Assembly: GCF_004135625.1 (NCBI RefSeq)
Contig: NZ_SDPV01000002.1
Location: 1,178,001-1,242,000 of the forward strand
Length of the DNA: 64,000 bases
Reading direction: 5' to 3'
Source: Pelagerythrobacter rhizovicinus
Lineage (GTDB): Bacteria; Pseudomonadota; Alphaproteobacteria; Sphingomonadales; Sphingomonadaceae
Below are positions 50,407 through 60,082 of this stretch, one piece after another. Both the position numbers and the translations under genes were made by a program. Position 1 is the first letter of the stretch, and every line of letters starts with the position of its first letter. Below the pieces are notes generated by a model. It saw nothing but the letters and a program-made list of their open reading frames with translations. It was not told where the DNA came from and ran no database searches.

Positions 50407-51276
50407 ATGCGAAAGGTCGGGATCATCGGGGCGGGCCAGATGGGCTCCGGCATAGCGCAGACGGTCGCGCAGCACGGAATCCAGGTGCTGCTCGCCGACG
50501 TCGAACTGAGTGTCGCCGAAAAGGCCAAGAGCGGGATCGACCGCGCGCTCGGCAAACTCGTGAGCAAGGGCAAGATCGAGACCGCCGAGGCGGAGGCGGC
50601 CCTGGCGCGGATCACGCCGGTAGCCGGCTACGAGGCGATGGCCGACGCCGAGCTGATCATCGAGGCCGCGACCGAGCGCGAGGAGATCAAGCGCGCGATC
50701 TTCGAAGCGGCGGGCAAGATTCTGGCGCAGGACGCGATCCTTGCCAGCAACACCAGCTCGATCCCGATCACCCGCATGGCGAACTGGTCGCCCGACCCCG
50801 CGCGCTTCATCGGCCTCCATTTCTTCAACCCCGTGCCCGTGATGGGGCTGATCGAGGTCATCCCCGGCCTCGCGACCTCGGACGAGACGACCGCCCGGAT
50901 GCGCGCCTTCGCGGAGGAGCTGGGCAAGGAAGTCGTGCTCTCGCAGGACGAGCCGGGCTTCGTCGTCAACCGTATCCTCCTGCCGATGCTCAACGAGGCG
51001 GTGTTCGTGCTCGGACAGGGCACGGCCAGCATCGAGGACATCGATAAGGGCTGCCGGCTCGGCCTCAACCATCCGATGGGCCCGCTGCAGCTTGCGGATT
51101 TCGTCGGCCTCGACACCTGTTTCGAGATCATCCAGGTGCTCCACAAGACCACCGGCGATCCCAAGTACCGCCCGGCGCCGCTGCTGGTGAAGTACGTCGA
51201 GGCGGGCTGGCTCGGCCGCAAGACCGGCCGCGGCTTCTACGACTATTCGGGCGAGGAGCCCGTTCCCACGCGCTGA
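50407..51276 (+). CDS. 3-hydroxybutyryl-CoA dehydrogenase
   Basis: A 289-residue NAD(P)-dependent dehydrogenase. The Rossmann motif [20 protein letters not shown] is near residue 5, [18 protein letters not shown] near 82, [12 protein letters not shown] near 115, [19 protein letters not shown] near 137 (catalytic His, Glu and Asn), and [15 protein letters not shown] near 183. The length matches Hbd/PaaH. It interconverts acetoacetyl-CoA and 3-hydroxybutyryl-CoA in fatty-acid or polyhydroxyalkanoate metabolism. Confidence 0.92.
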   Translation: MRKVGIIGAGQMGSGIAQTVAQHGIQVLLADVELSVAEKAKSGIDRALGKLVSKGKIETAEAEAALARITPVAGYEAMADAELIIEAATEREEIKRAIFEAAGKILAQDAILASNTSSIPITRMANWSPDPARFIGLHFFNPVPVMGLIEVIPGLATSDETTARMRAFAEELGKEVVLSQDEPGFVVNRILLPMLNEAVFVLGQGTASIEDIDKGCRLGLNHPMGPLQLADFVGLDTCFEIIQVLHKTTGDPKYRPAPLLVKYVEAGWLGRKTGRGFYDYSGEEPVPTR

Positions 51277-51329
51277 ACGGAGGAACGGCCGGCACGCGCC
51301 GCCGTTGGCCATGCGAAGGAGAATTTCGC

Positions 51330-51668
51330 ATGGCCGACAAACCCGTGAAGAGCCAGGAAGAGCGCCAGGCCGACCTCGCGCCCGAGACGCACAACGACGA
51401 GCAGGACGATCACCGCTCGCAGACCCAGGAAGTCGCGGACGAGGCGATGGAGCCTTCCGAACGCAGTCCGACGGAAAGCGAGAAGGACGACAACTCCAGC
51501 GGCCTGATGAACGATTCGACCCAGGACATGGTTGACCGCATGCGCGACATGGAAAGCTCGGGCCGGATCGACATGGACGCCTACCGCGGCGAGCCGAACC
51601 ACGACGACAACGTCGACAAGTACGGCAAGGCGCACAAGCCCGACGGGCTGCGCGGCGACGGGACCTAG
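51330..51668 (+). CDS. Acidic, disordered hypothetical protein
   Basis: A 112-residue protein, highly hydrophilic and rich in Asp, Glu, Gln and Ser (QEERQADLAPETHNDEQDDH), with a C-terminal VDRMRDMESSGRIDMDAYRG plus DDNVDKYGKAHKPDG. No hydrophobic core, signal or known motif is present. Such proteins are seen in sphingomonads and could be stress-related; no function is assigned. ATG 51330 follows GAAGGAGAATTTCGC, a good binding site. Confidence 0.65.
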   Translation: MADKPVKSQEERQADLAPETHNDEQDDHRSQTQEVADEAMEPSERSPTESEKDDNSSGLMNDSTQDMVDRMRDMESSGRIDMDAYRGEPNHDDNVDKYGKAHKPDGLRGDGT

Positions 51669-51675
51669 TATCCCG

Positions 51676-52068
51676 CTAGCCCGAAATGTCCCCGTCGTTG
51701 AGGATCCACAGCCCGGCGATCAGGATCGCCGAGCCGAGGATCACTGCGAAAGCAAGTAGCCGGAAGTTAGGGGAAGTTGCCCGTTCGAACGAGTGGGCGT
51801 GGAGCTGCGACATCGTGTGCCGCGCGCGCCGCTGTGCCGAGAATGCCAGCGCGCCCCCCGCGGCGATGAACAGCGTCGCGATCGCCTTCGCGAGCCACGG
51901 CGGCTCGAGCTCTCCGAACAGCGCATGAAACGCGACGCCGATGCCGATCGCGGCGAAAGCCGTGCGGATCCATCCGGCGAAGGTCCGCTCCATCGCCATG
52001 ATGTTGCGATCTTCGGCGTACTTGGTCCGCTCGACCGCGAGTTCGCTACGATCCTGATCCTTCGACAT
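51676..52068 (-). CDS. DUF202 (YidH family) membrane protein
   Basis: A 130-residue protein. It starts with a hydrophilic segment (SKDQDRSELAVERTKYAEDR), then NIMAMERTFAGWIRTAFAAI near 22 (the DUF202 signature), and three hydrophobic segments. Function unknown. ATG 52068 lies within the end of the next gene upstream (23-bp overlap). Confidence 0.82.
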   Translation of the reverse strand: MSKDQDRSELAVERTKYAEDRNIMAMERTFAGWIRTAFAAIGIGVAFHALFGELEPPWLAKAIATLFIAAGGALAFSAQRRARHTMSQLHAHSFERATSPNFRLLAFAVILGSAILIAGLWILNDGDISG

Positions 52069-52450
52069 CGTAGGGGAGCATAGAGACCTCCTCCTCCGCT
52101 TCAAGAACCGGGTTCTCGTCCGGGGCCTCGGAAATGATCATCGGGCCGGCGTCGAACCCTTCGGCAGCATCGATCAGCTCCGAATCGGGTGTGAAGCTTC
52201 CCCCATCGATCGGCTCGCTGAACTCGCCCTCCGGCGGGGCAAGCGCCGGCGGCGGCACGCGTTCGGGCATCTCGCTCGGCCCGGGGGGTTCCGAATCGCC
52301 CGCGCGCTGCCGGTCGGCCATCCGGTCGAGCAGCCCGCCGCTGTCCTCACTACCGACGAGCGCGGCAGCGGCGAGCAGGATCAGACCGGCGAGGGCGAGC
52401 GCCGCCCATTTGTTGCGGAACGGGTCGAAATACATTGCGCGGGAGAGCAT
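52046..52450 (-). CDS. Single-pass membrane protein of unknown function
   Basis: A 134-residue protein with one transmembrane segment (ALALAGLILLAAAALVG, about 16-33) and a long Pro/Glu-rich, acidic C-terminal part (EPPGPSEMPERVPPPALAPP). ATG 52450 or ATG 52435 (MYFDPFRNKW) could be the start; the second is typical of small anchored proteins. It overlaps the DUF202 gene by 23 bp, suggesting co-expression. It lies 13 bp after mutS. Confidence 0.6.
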   Translation of the reverse strand: MLSRAMYFDPFRNKWAALALAGLILLAAAALVGSEDSGGLLDRMADRQRAGDSEPPGPSEMPERVPPPALAPPEGEFSEPIDGGSFTPDSELIDAAEGFDAGPMIISEAPDENPVLEAEEEVSMLPYDVEGSGS

Positions 52451-52462
52451 GAACGCGAATGC

Positions 52463-55069
52463 TTAAGGTTCGGTGGAGGCCGCGTCCTGCTTGAGCGTAT
52501 AGAGCGCATCGAGCGCATCGCGGGGGGAGAGCGCATCGACGTCGAGCTCCCGCAAGCGGTCGCGCAGGGTGTCGCGGCGTTCCTCCTGCACGGCGCTGGC
52601 CGCGGCGAACAGCGGCAGATCGCCGAGCCCCGCGGCGAGACCGCCGGTTTCGGCGCGCCCTTTCTCCAGCCGGTCGAGGACCGACTTCGCACGCGCCACG
52701 ACCGCGTCGGGCACGCCCGCCAGGCGTGCCACGGCAAGCCCGTAGCTGCGGTCCGCCGGCCCCTGCGCCAGTTCGTGCAGCAGTACCAGATCGCCCTTCC
52801 ACTCGCGCGCGCGGACGTGGTGGAGGCTGAGCGCCTCGCAGGTCTCCGCCAGCCGCGACAGCTCGTGGTAGTGCGTCGCGAAGAGGCAGCGGCAGCGGTT
52901 GGTCTCGTGCACCGCCTCGACCACCGCCCAGGCGAGCGCGAGGCCGTCGTACGTCGAGGTACCGCGGCCGACTTCGTCGAGGATCACGAAGCTGCGCTCC
53001 GTCGCCTGCGACAGGATCGCGGCGGTCTCGACCATCTCGACCATGAAGGTCGACCGGCCGCGCGCGAGGTTGTCAGACGCGCCGACGCGGCTGAACAGGC
53101 GGTCGACCAGTCCGACCCGCGCCGCTGCAGCGGGCACGAAGCAGCCGGCCTGCGCCAGCAGCACGATCAGCGCGTTCTGCCGCAGGAAGGTCGACTTGCC
53201 GCCCATGTTGGGCCCCCCGATCAGCCACAGCCTGTCCTGATCATCGAGCCGGCAGTCGTTGGCGACGAAGCGCTCGCCGCCTTTCGCCAGCGCCTGCTCG
53301 ACCACGGGGTGGCGGCCGCCGACGATCTCGAGGCAGCGGTCCTCCAGGATCTCCGGCCGGCACCAGTCGCCCTCGGCCGCGCGCTCGGCATTGCCGGCCG
53401 CTACGTCGAGCCGGGCAAGGGCGGTCGCGGTCGCTGCGATCGCCTCGCGCGCGTCGATGACGGCGGCGGTGAGTTCTTCGAAGTGCGCCTCCTCGGCTGC
53501 CAGTGCGTGGCCGCCCGCTTCGACAATCCGCGCGGCTTCCTCGTGCAGGCCGAGCGAGTTGAAGCGCACCGCGCCGGCCATGGTCTGGCGGTGGGTGAAG
53601 CCGCTGTCCGAGGCCATCAGCGCGTCGGCGTGCTTGGCGGGCACTTCGATGAAGTAGCCGAGCACGCCGTTGTGCTTGATCTTGAGCGCGGCGATCCCGG
53701 TTTCCTCGCGGTAGCGCCCCTCGAGCGCGGCGATCGCGCGGCGGGCGTTGCCCGACGTCTGCCGCAGCTCGTCGAGCGCGGCGTCGTAGCCTTCGGCGAT
53801 GAATCCGCCGTTCTGCCGCTCGGTCGGCGGCGCGGGCACGAGCGCGCGCTGGAGCAGGTCGACCAGCGCGCCGTGGCCGCCCATGGCCGGCAGCAGGCGT
53901 TCGAGCAGGGCGGGCCGGTCGGGCTCGCCCTGCAGATGATCGCGAATCCGTCGCGCTTCGGCGAGACCGTCGCGCACCTGGCCGAGATCGCGTGGGGATC
54001 CGCGCCCGGCGACGATCCGGCCGAGCGCGCGGCCGATGTCGGGCAGGGCGCGCAGGACCTCGCGCAAGTCGGCGCGTAGCAGCGGATCGGCATGGAGCCA
54101 GCCGACCAGCGCCAGCCGCGCCTCGATCGCCTCGCGGTCGGTCAGCGGGGCGGCGAGGTCGTCCGCCAGTTGCCGCGCGCCCGCGCCGGTCGCGCAGCGG
54201 TCGATCGCCGCGATCAGGCTGCCCTGCCGCCCGCCGCGCTGCGCCTCGAGGATTTCCAAGCTGGCCCGGGTCGCCTCGTCCATCGCCATGGCCGAATCGC
54301 TCTCGCGCGCGACCGGCGGCAGGAGCAGCGGCATCGTGCCGCGCCCCGCATGGTCGAGATAGGCGAGCAGGCCGCCTGCCGCCGCCAGCATCGGCCGCGT
54401 GAACGCGCCGAACCCGTCGAGCGTCGCGACCCCGTGTACCGCCTTGAGCCGCGCTTCGCCCCCCTCGCTGGCGAAGTCCTGCCGGGCCCGTTCGATCGCG
54501 TCGGCAGGCCTCGCGTCCCAGTCCTCGGGCGCGACGACTTCGCTCGGGCCGAGACGGGCGAGCGCGGCGCCAAGCCGGTCGGCGGCACATTCCTCTAGCT
54601 CCATCCGCCCGGTCGAGATGTCGACGGCGGCAATGCCGATCATGCCGCGCAGTTCGCATGCCGCGACGAGGACGTTCGCGCGCCGCGGTTCGAGCAGCGC
54701 TTCCTCGGTCAGCGTTCCGGCAGTGACGAAGCGCACGATGTCGCGCCGCACCAGCGCCTTCGAGCCGCCGCGCTTCTTCGCCTCCTCGGGCGTCTCGACC
54801 TGCTCGGCGATCGCGACGCGGCAGCCGGCCTTGATCAGCCGCGCGAGATAGCCCTCGGCCGAATGAACCGGCACGCCGCACATCGGCACGGCCTCGCCGC
54901 CGTGTTCGCCGCGCGTGGTCAGCGCGATGTCGAGGATCGTGGCGGCCTGGCGCGCGTCGTCGAAGAACAGCTCGAAGAAGTCGCCCATGCGGTAGAACAG
55001 CAGGCACCCTTCGGCCTCGCGCTTCAGCGCATGGTACTGCTCCATCATCGGGGTCGACTTGCCCGCCAT
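52463..55069 (-). CDS. mutS: DNA mismatch repair protein MutS
   Basis: An 868-residue MutS. Domain I has STPMMEQYHALKREAEGCLL, then the mismatch-reading YRMGDFFELFFDDA (F-x-E) near residue 26. The core and clamp domains follow. The ATPase has Walker A GGPNMGGKST near 620, SDNLARGRSTFMVEM near 665 and Walker B FVILDEVGRGTSTYDG near 700, then LFATHYHELSRL. The HTH and C-terminal part (ALSPRDALDALYTLKQ) are complete. ATG 55069 (MAGKSTPMM) was chosen; the frame is open to 55165 without family sequence. It is divergent from maeB. Confidence 0.95.
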   Translation of the reverse strand: MAGKSTPMMEQYHALKREAEGCLLFYRMGDFFELFFDDARQAATILDIALTTRGEHGGEAVPMCGVPVHSAEGYLARLIKAGCRVAIAEQVETPEEAKKRGGSKALVRRDIVRFVTAGTLTEEALLEPRRANVLVAACELRGMIGIAAVDISTGRMELEECAADRLGAALARLGPSEVVAPEDWDARPADAIERARQDFASEGGEARLKAVHGVATLDGFGAFTRPMLAAAGGLLAYLDHAGRGTMPLLLPPVARESDSAMAMDEATRASLEILEAQRGGRQGSLIAAIDRCATGAGARQLADDLAAPLTDREAIEARLALVGWLHADPLLRADLREVLRALPDIGRALGRIVAGRGSPRDLGQVRDGLAEARRIRDHLQGEPDRPALLERLLPAMGGHGALVDLLQRALVPAPPTERQNGGFIAEGYDAALDELRQTSGNARRAIAALEGRYREETGIAALKIKHNGVLGYFIEVPAKHADALMASDSGFTHRQTMAGAVRFNSLGLHEEAARIVEAGGHALAAEEAHFEELTAAVIDAREAIAATATALARLDVAAGNAERAAEGDWCRPEILEDRCLEIVGGRHPVVEQALAKGGERFVANDCRLDDQDRLWLIGGPNMGGKSTFLRQNALIVLLAQAGCFVPAAAARVGLVDRLFSRVGASDNLARGRSTFMVEMVETAAILSQATERSFVILDEVGRGTSTYDGLALAWAVVEAVHETNRCRCLFATHYHELSRLAETCEALSLHHVRAREWKGDLVLLHELAQGPADRSYGLAVARLAGVPDAVVARAKSVLDRLEKGRAETGGLAAGLGDLPLFAAASAVQEERRDTLRDRLRELDVDALSPRDALDALYTLKQDAASTEP

Positions 55070-55184
55070 GCGCAGGGGCCTAGCGCCGCCCCCGGCGATT
55101 CGGGAAGGGGAGCGGGGCGCCTTTCCCCTACCGCTCGCGCGGCGAGTGTGTTTAAGGGGCGCCACAGTTCAGGAGACACGCACT

Positions 55185-57449
55185 TTGGCCGAGGAAAAAC
55201 AGGCGAGCTTCACCGCGCGCGAGGCGCTTTTCTACCACGAGACGATCCGGCCGGGTAAGATCGAGATCATCGCCTCGAAGCCGATGGCAACCCAGCGCGA
55301 CCTCAGCCTGGCCTATTCGCCGGGCGTCGCGGCGCCGGTGGAAGCGATCGCCGAGGATCCGGCCAACGCGGCGCGCTATACTGCGCGTTCGAACCTCGTC
55401 GCCGTGATTTCCAACGGCACCGCGATCCTCGGCCTCGGCAATCTTGGCGCGCTCGCCTCCAAGCCGGTGATGGAAGGCAAGGCGGTGCTGTTCAAGCGCT
55501 TCGCCGACGTCGATTCGATCGACATCGAGCTCGACACGGAGGATCCGGAGAAGTTCATCGAGGCGGTCGCGCTGATGGAGCCGAGCTTCGGCGGGATCAA
55601 CCTGGAAGACATCAAGGCGCCCGAGTGCTTCATCATCGAGCAGGCCCTGCGCGAGCGGATGAACATTCCGGTCATGCACGACGACCAGCACGGCACGGCG
55701 ATCATCGCCGCCGCGGGCCTGATCAACGCCTGTTACCTGACCGGGCGTGATTTCAAGGACGTGCGGATGGTGGTCAACGGCGCGGGCGCTTCGGCGCTCG
55801 CCTGCACCGCGCTGATCAAGGCGATCGGCGTGCCGCACGATCACGTGATCGTCTGCGACCGGTCGGGCCCGATCTATCGCGGCCGCACGGACTCGATGGA
55901 CCAGTGGAAGAGCGCCCACGCGGTCGACACCGAGGCGCGCAGCCTCGAGGAAGCGCTGGTCGGCGCCGATATCTTCCTCGGCCTCTCCGCCGCCGGTGCG
56001 CTCAAGCCCGAATGGGTCGACGGGATGGCCAAGCAGCCGATCATCTTCGCGATGGCCAATCCGGTGCCCGAGATCATGCCCGACGAGGCCAAGGCCGTTC
56101 GCCCCGATGCGATCATCGCCACCGGCCGCAGCGACTTTCCGAACCAAGTCAACAACGTGCTCGGCTTCCCCTTCATCTTCCGCGGTGCGCTCGACGTGCA
56201 GGCGACCGCGATCAACGAGGAGATGAAGATCGCCGCCGCCCGCGCCATCGCCGAGCTTGCGCGCGAACGCGTGCCTGATGAGGTTGCCGCCGCCTACGGC
56301 AAGAATCACGCCTTCGGGACCGACTACATCATCCCCGCGCCGTTCGATCCGCGGCTGATGGAAGTCGTCTCCTCCGCCGTGGCGCAGGCGGCGATGGACA
56401 CCGGCGTCGCGCTCGCGCCGATCGAGGACATGCACGCCTACCGGATGTCGCTGAAGGCGCGGCTCAACCCGACGACCTCGGCGCTGACCAACACCTACGA
56501 GCTGGCGCGCGCCAATCCGAAGCGCGTGGTCTTCGCCGAGGCGGAGGAAGACGTGGCGCTGCGCGCGGCGATCCAGTTCCGCGACTTCGGCTACGGCACG
56601 CCGGTGCTCGTGGGGCGGACCGAGAAGGTGCGGGAGAAGCTGATCGAGCTGCAGGTGGACGATCCCGGCGAGTGGGAGATCCAGAACTCGGCCGATTCCG
56701 AGCTCGTCCCGCAGATGGTCGAGTACCTGTACCAGCGGCTGCAGCGCAAAGGGCGGACCGAGCGCGACGTGCGCCGCATGGTCAACCAGGAGCGCAACGT
56801 ATTCGCCGCGCTGCTGGTCGCGCTCGGCCACGGCGATGCGATGATCTCCGGCCTCACGCGCACCTTCTCGCAGACCGCGCGCGAGGTGAACCTGGTGCTC
56901 GATCCGAAGCCGGGGCAGGTGCCGTTCGGTGTGCACATGATGGTCGGCAAGAACCACACGACTTTCCTTGCCGACACGACGATCAACGAACGGCCGACGG
57001 CGGAGCAACTCGCGCACATCGCCCGCGAGACCGCAGCGGTCGCCCGGCGCATGGGGCACGAGCCGCGCGTCGCGTTCCTCTCCTACTCGACTTTCGGCAA
57101 TCCGCCGGGGCAGTGGCTGGGCAATATCCGCGAGGCGGTGGCGATCCTCGATGCCGAGAACCCGCCGTTCGAGTACGAAGGCGAGATGGCGCCCGACGCC
57201 GCGCTCAATCCCAAGGTCATGGAGCTCTACCCGTTCAGCCGCCTGTCGGGCCCGGCCAACGTGCTGATCATGCCGGGCCTGCAATCGGCCAATCTCTCGG
57301 CCAAGCTGCTGCGCGAACTGGCCGGCGACGCGACGATCGGCCCGATGCTGATCGGCATGGAAAAGCCGGTCCAGATCGCCCCGATGACCGCCATCGCGCC
57401 CGACGTGCTCACCCTGGCCGTGCTGGCCGCGGCCGGTGTGGTGGGCTGA
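55185..57449 (+). CDS. maeB: NADP-dependent malic enzyme with phosphotransacetylase-like domain
   Basis: A 754-residue two-domain MaeB, usual length. The malic domain carries ASKPMATQRDLSLAYSPGVA near 32 and NLGALASKPVMEGKAVLFK near 88 (active-site Lys), HDDQHGTAIIAAAGLINA near 165 (metal Asp) and a Rossmann VVNGAGASALACTA near 196. The C-terminal phosphotransacetylase-like domain (about 430-754) has VFAEAEEDVALRAA and GPANVLIMPGLQSANLSAKL, probably a regulatory unit. The TTG start at 55185 has AGGAGA 9 bp upstream; longer in-frame codons to 55059 overlap the mutS leader. Confidence 0.93.
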   Translation: MAEEKQASFTAREALFYHETIRPGKIEIIASKPMATQRDLSLAYSPGVAAPVEAIAEDPANAARYTARSNLVAVISNGTAILGLGNLGALASKPVMEGKAVLFKRFADVDSIDIELDTEDPEKFIEAVALMEPSFGGINLEDIKAPECFIIEQALRERMNIPVMHDDQHGTAIIAAAGLINACYLTGRDFKDVRMVVNGAGASALACTALIKAIGVPHDHVIVCDRSGPIYRGRTDSMDQWKSAHAVDTEARSLEEALVGADIFLGLSAAGALKPEWVDGMAKQPIIFAMANPVPEIMPDEAKAVRPDAIIATGRSDFPNQVNNVLGFPFIFRGALDVQATAINEEMKIAAARAIAELARERVPDEVAAAYGKNHAFGTDYIIPAPFDPRLMEVVSSAVAQAAMDTGVALAPIEDMHAYRMSLKARLNPTTSALTNTYELARANPKRVVFAEAEEDVALRAAIQFRDFGYGTPVLVGRTEKVREKLIELQVDDPGEWEIQNSADSELVPQMVEYLYQRLQRKGRTERDVRRMVNQERNVFAALLVALGHGDAMISGLTRTFSQTAREVNLVLDPKPGQVPFGVHMMVGKNHTTFLADTTINERPTAEQLAHIARETAAVARRMGHEPRVAFLSYSTFGNPPGQWLGNIREAVAILDAENPPFEYEGEMAPDAALNPKVMELYPFSRLSGPANVLIMPGLQSANLSAKLLRELAGDATIGPMLIGMEKPVQIAPMTAIAPDVLTLAVLAAAGVVG

Positions 57450-57456
57450 CGGCGCT

Positions 57457-57933
57457 TCAGAAGGCGATCAGGCGGCCGGCGAGGATCGCGGCCGCCCACA
57501 GCGCGATCGACAGCGCCGCGGAGCTGCGCAAGCGCCTGCCGATCGGCGCGTCGTCGCGGACGAGCGCCTTCCACGCCGTGCTGCGGTGGACCAGGACCGC
57601 GTGCGCGGTGCCGAGGCCGACCAGCGATACTTTGCTGAGGAAGGCGGTGTTGGCCGCGTAGTCGAGCGGCTCGACCGTGAAGAGCAGGAACCCGGTCAGC
57701 ACCGCGAGTGCGAGGCCCGATGCGGCTATGCGGGGAAGGACGAGGGCGAGGGGCCGCGCCGGTATCGCCGAAAACGCGCCGAGCAGCCTGAGATCGAGCG
57801 AGAGGATCGATCCGAACAGCGTCGCCAGCCCGAGGATGTGCGCGGCGTTGACCAGCGGATAGATATAACGCGAGGCCGCAAGCGCTTCGGCCATGGGCGA
57901 AGCCTCGAGCCACGCGAGCGCCGCGTCGATCAT
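57457..57933 (-). CDS. Small multi-pass membrane protein (DUF2214/DUF6644-like)
   Basis: A 158-residue protein with four hydrophobic segments: SRYIYPLVNAAHILGLATLF, SIPARPLALVLPRIAASGLA-like PARPLALVLPRIAASGLALAV, YAANTAFLSKVSLVGLGTAH, and a C-terminal SSAALSIALWAAAILAGRL. The His in AAHILGLA and AHAVLVHRS could be haem or metal ligands. Function unknown. It starts 10 bp after the DUF6152-like gene on the same strand. Confidence 0.7.
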   Translation of the reverse strand: MIDAALAWLEASPMAEALAASRYIYPLVNAAHILGLATLFGSILSLDLRLLGAFSAIPARPLALVLPRIAASGLALAVLTGFLLFTVEPLDYAANTAFLSKVSLVGLGTAHAVLVHRSTAWKALVRDDAPIGRRLRSSAALSIALWAAAILAGRLIAF

Positions 57934-57943
57934 TGCGTGCGGA

Positions 57944-58333
57944 TCAGCCCGCCGGTTTCAGCGTCTTGGGGCGGTTCGGATAGACGTCGTAGGTCTTGCC
58001 GTTCACCGTGATCGTCTCGGCCTTGAACGCGAGCTCGCCGGCGTCGCGCGAGCGATGGCCGGTGAGCACGGCCCTGTCGCCAGGCTTGGCCACGCCTTTC
58101 ACGAAGCCCGCTCTGGTCGAGGCCGAAGGCGGGGCGAGATCAACCTCCCACACCCCTTGCGCATTGCGCAACTCGAGGCTGGTGTGCGGGTTGCCGTAGT
58201 CGATCGACACAATCGTGCCCGAGAGGCGGCTTTCCTTCTCCTCGGTCCAGTTCCACCCGTGGTGGGCCATTGCCGCGGCGGGGATCAGCAGGGCGGCCGC
58301 CGCGAGGAGCTTGAGGGGGCGCAGGTCCAGCAT
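57944..58333 (-). CDS. DUF6152-like exported protein
   Basis: A 129-residue protein with signal peptide (LKLLAAAALLIPAAAMA) and a mature start HHGWNWTEEKESRLSGTIVS, followed by IDYGNPHTSLELRNAQGVWE and VKPGDRAVLTGHRS-like KPGDRAVLTGHRSRDAGEL. The N-terminal HHGW and the beta-rich layout match DUF6152. Function is unknown; the paired His at the mature N-terminus could bind copper (inference). It is followed by the multi-pass membrane protein gene, probably in one transcript. Confidence 0.72.
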   Translation of the reverse strand: MLDLRPLKLLAAAALLIPAAAMAHHGWNWTEEKESRLSGTIVSIDYGNPHTSLELRNAQGVWEVDLAPPSASTRAGFVKGVAKPGDRAVLTGHRSRDAGELAFKAETITVNGKTYDVYPNRPKTLKPAG

Positions 58334-58423
58334 GATGTCTCTCTCCAGTCGGTCGCTCCACCGATAGCAGAATCTTGGCGCCGCGTCCCGGCCGCGTGGC
58401 AGTGCCTTGCCGGCCGCCGCAAG

Positions 58424-59125
58424 TCACCGCCGCCGATAGCGGAAGTACCAGACCTCGTGGTCGTAGACGTTGCGGGCCTTGGCTTCGTAGCGGGTCTCGC
58501 ACCAGCCGCTCGGGCGGTTCTGCCAGCTTTCGGGGCCGTCGACGACCCACTCGAACGCGTCGGTATGGCGGCGCATGACCATCAGCGCGTGGCGCAGGTA
58601 GACCGGGTGGTCGGTGCCGAAGCGGAACTCGCCGCCCGGTTTCAGCTTGGCGGCGATCATCTCGACCGGGCCGTCGTTCATCATCCGCCGCTTGGCGTGG
58701 CGCGCCTTGGGCCAGGGATCCGGGTGGAGCAGGTAGAGCATCGTCAGCGACCCGTCGGGGATGCGCGAGAGCACCTCCAGTGCATCGCCGTGGTGCAGGC
58801 GCACGTTGGCAAGCCCGCCGTCGCGCACGTGGACGAGCGCCTGCGCGACGCCGTTGATGAACGGCTCGGCGCCGATGAAGCCGTGGTCGGGCAGCAGATC
58901 GGCGCGATAGGCGAGATGCTCGCCGCCGCCGAAGCCGATCTCAAAGTGGAGCGGACGGTCGTGGCCGAACAGCCGCTCCGCCGTCACCGGGCCCTCGGCC
59001 GGCACCGCGATCTGCGGCAACAGCTTCTCGACCAGCTCCGCTTGCCCCTTGCGCAGCGGCTTGCCCTGGCTGCGGCCGTAGAGCCGGTTGAGCGTGGTTG
59101 GATCGCCGGGCTTGTTCGCGGTCAT
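58424..59125 (-). CDS. trmB: tRNA (guanine-N7-)-methyltransferase
   Basis: A 233-residue SAM enzyme forming m7G46 in tRNA. RLYGRSQGKPLRKGQAELV near 14, HFEIGFGGGEHLAYRADLL near 61 (SAM loop), GAEPFINGVAQALVHV near 84, LLHPDPWPKARHAKRRMMN near 133 (substrate motif) and GTDHPVYLRHALMVM near 168 are all in place. The C-terminal TRYEAKARN is the tRNA-binding end. Confidence 0.94.
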   Translation of the reverse strand: MTANKPGDPTTLNRLYGRSQGKPLRKGQAELVEKLLPQIAVPAEGPVTAERLFGHDRPLHFEIGFGGGEHLAYRADLLPDHGFIGAEPFINGVAQALVHVRDGGLANVRLHHGDALEVLSRIPDGSLTMLYLLHPDPWPKARHAKRRMMNDGPVEMIAAKLKPGGEFRFGTDHPVYLRHALMVMRRHTDAFEWVVDGPESWQNRPSGWCETRYEAKARNVYDHEVWYFRYRRR

Positions 59126-59165
59126 GCCGCGCCCGATAGCGGGGTGCGGTGAGGAGGGAAAGGCG

Positions 59166-59930
59166 TCAGGAAAGCGCCGTGTAGATCCCGTAGGCGCTGG
59201 TCACCGTCAGCGCGGCGCCGACCATGATCAGCATGAGCTTGGGGCTGAAGTACTTCGCCGCGAATGCGCCGAGCGGGGCCGCGGCGATGCCGCCGATCAG
59301 CAGGCCGAGCGTGGCCCCCGCGAGGTCGGCAACGCCGAGGTGGAAGATGAAGGCCGCCGAGATGGTCACCGTCAGGAAGAATTCGACCGCGCTCACCGTG
59401 CCCACGACCTTGCGCGGCTCGGCGCCCTGGATGAGCAGGTTGGAGGTCACGATTGGCCCCCAGCCGCCGCCGCCGGCTGCGTCGAGGAAGCCGCCGATCA
59501 GGCCGAGCGGCGCGACCCGCTTGGCCTCGCGCACCTTCGGGGGATAGAGCAGGCCGCGCACGAGCAGGTAGAGGCCCATCCCGGCGAGATAGGCCAGCAC
59601 GAAGGGCTTGATCACCGAAGCATCGATCGAGGTCAGCAGGTAGGCGCCCGTCACGCCGCCGATCACGCCGGGGATCAGGAGGCGAAAGAAGAGCCGCTTG
59701 TCGATGTTGCCGTGCAGCAGGTGGCTGATGCCGCTGGTCGCGGTGGTGAAGCACTCGACCACGTGGACCCGCTGCGAAGCCTGCGCCGGTGGCAGGCCGA
59801 GCACGCCGACCAGCATCGTGTTGGTGATCACCCCGAACGCCATGCCGAGCGCGCCGTCGACGAGCTGCGCGGCGAAGCCGATCGCGATAAAGGGCAGGAG
59901 GCCCGTGAGGTCTATCCCGAACAGTTCCAT
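59166..59930 (-). CDS. TSUP (TauE/SafE) family permease
   Basis: A 254-residue membrane protein with about eight spans. LPFIAIGFAAQLVDGALGMAF near residue 13 is the TauE/SafE signature, repeated later as LGLIGGFLDAAGGGGWGPIV near 140. Members move sulfonates, sulfite or other anions; the substrate is unknown. It is 40 bp from trmB. Confidence 0.88.
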   Translation of the reverse strand: MELFGIDLTGLLPFIAIGFAAQLVDGALGMAFGVITNTMLVGVLGLPPAQASQRVHVVECFTTATSGISHLLHGNIDKRLFFRLLIPGVIGGVTGAYLLTSIDASVIKPFVLAYLAGMGLYLLVRGLLYPPKVREAKRVAPLGLIGGFLDAAGGGGWGPIVTSNLLIQGAEPRKVVGTVSAVEFFLTVTISAAFIFHLGVADLAGATLGLLIGGIAAAPLGAFAAKYFSPKLMLIMVGAALTVTSAYGIYTALS

Positions 59931-60082
59931 CGCGGGAGGCCTTTCTGCCGCCGATATATCGCGCCGCTAGAACCGTCGATGCACGCTGGCGAGTGGGAAA
60001 ATGCTACGCCCCCGCGAAGAAAAGCGCGGGATGGGTGTTGGTCGGCGCACGCGCGTTGAGAGGCCGGAATGTCCTGAAAAGA

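Noticed and set aside
55152-57284. A 710-codon minus-strand open frame opposite maeB
   Set aside because: It is a mirror of the malic enzyme coding sequence, with low-complexity His/Arg/Asp composition and no motif.
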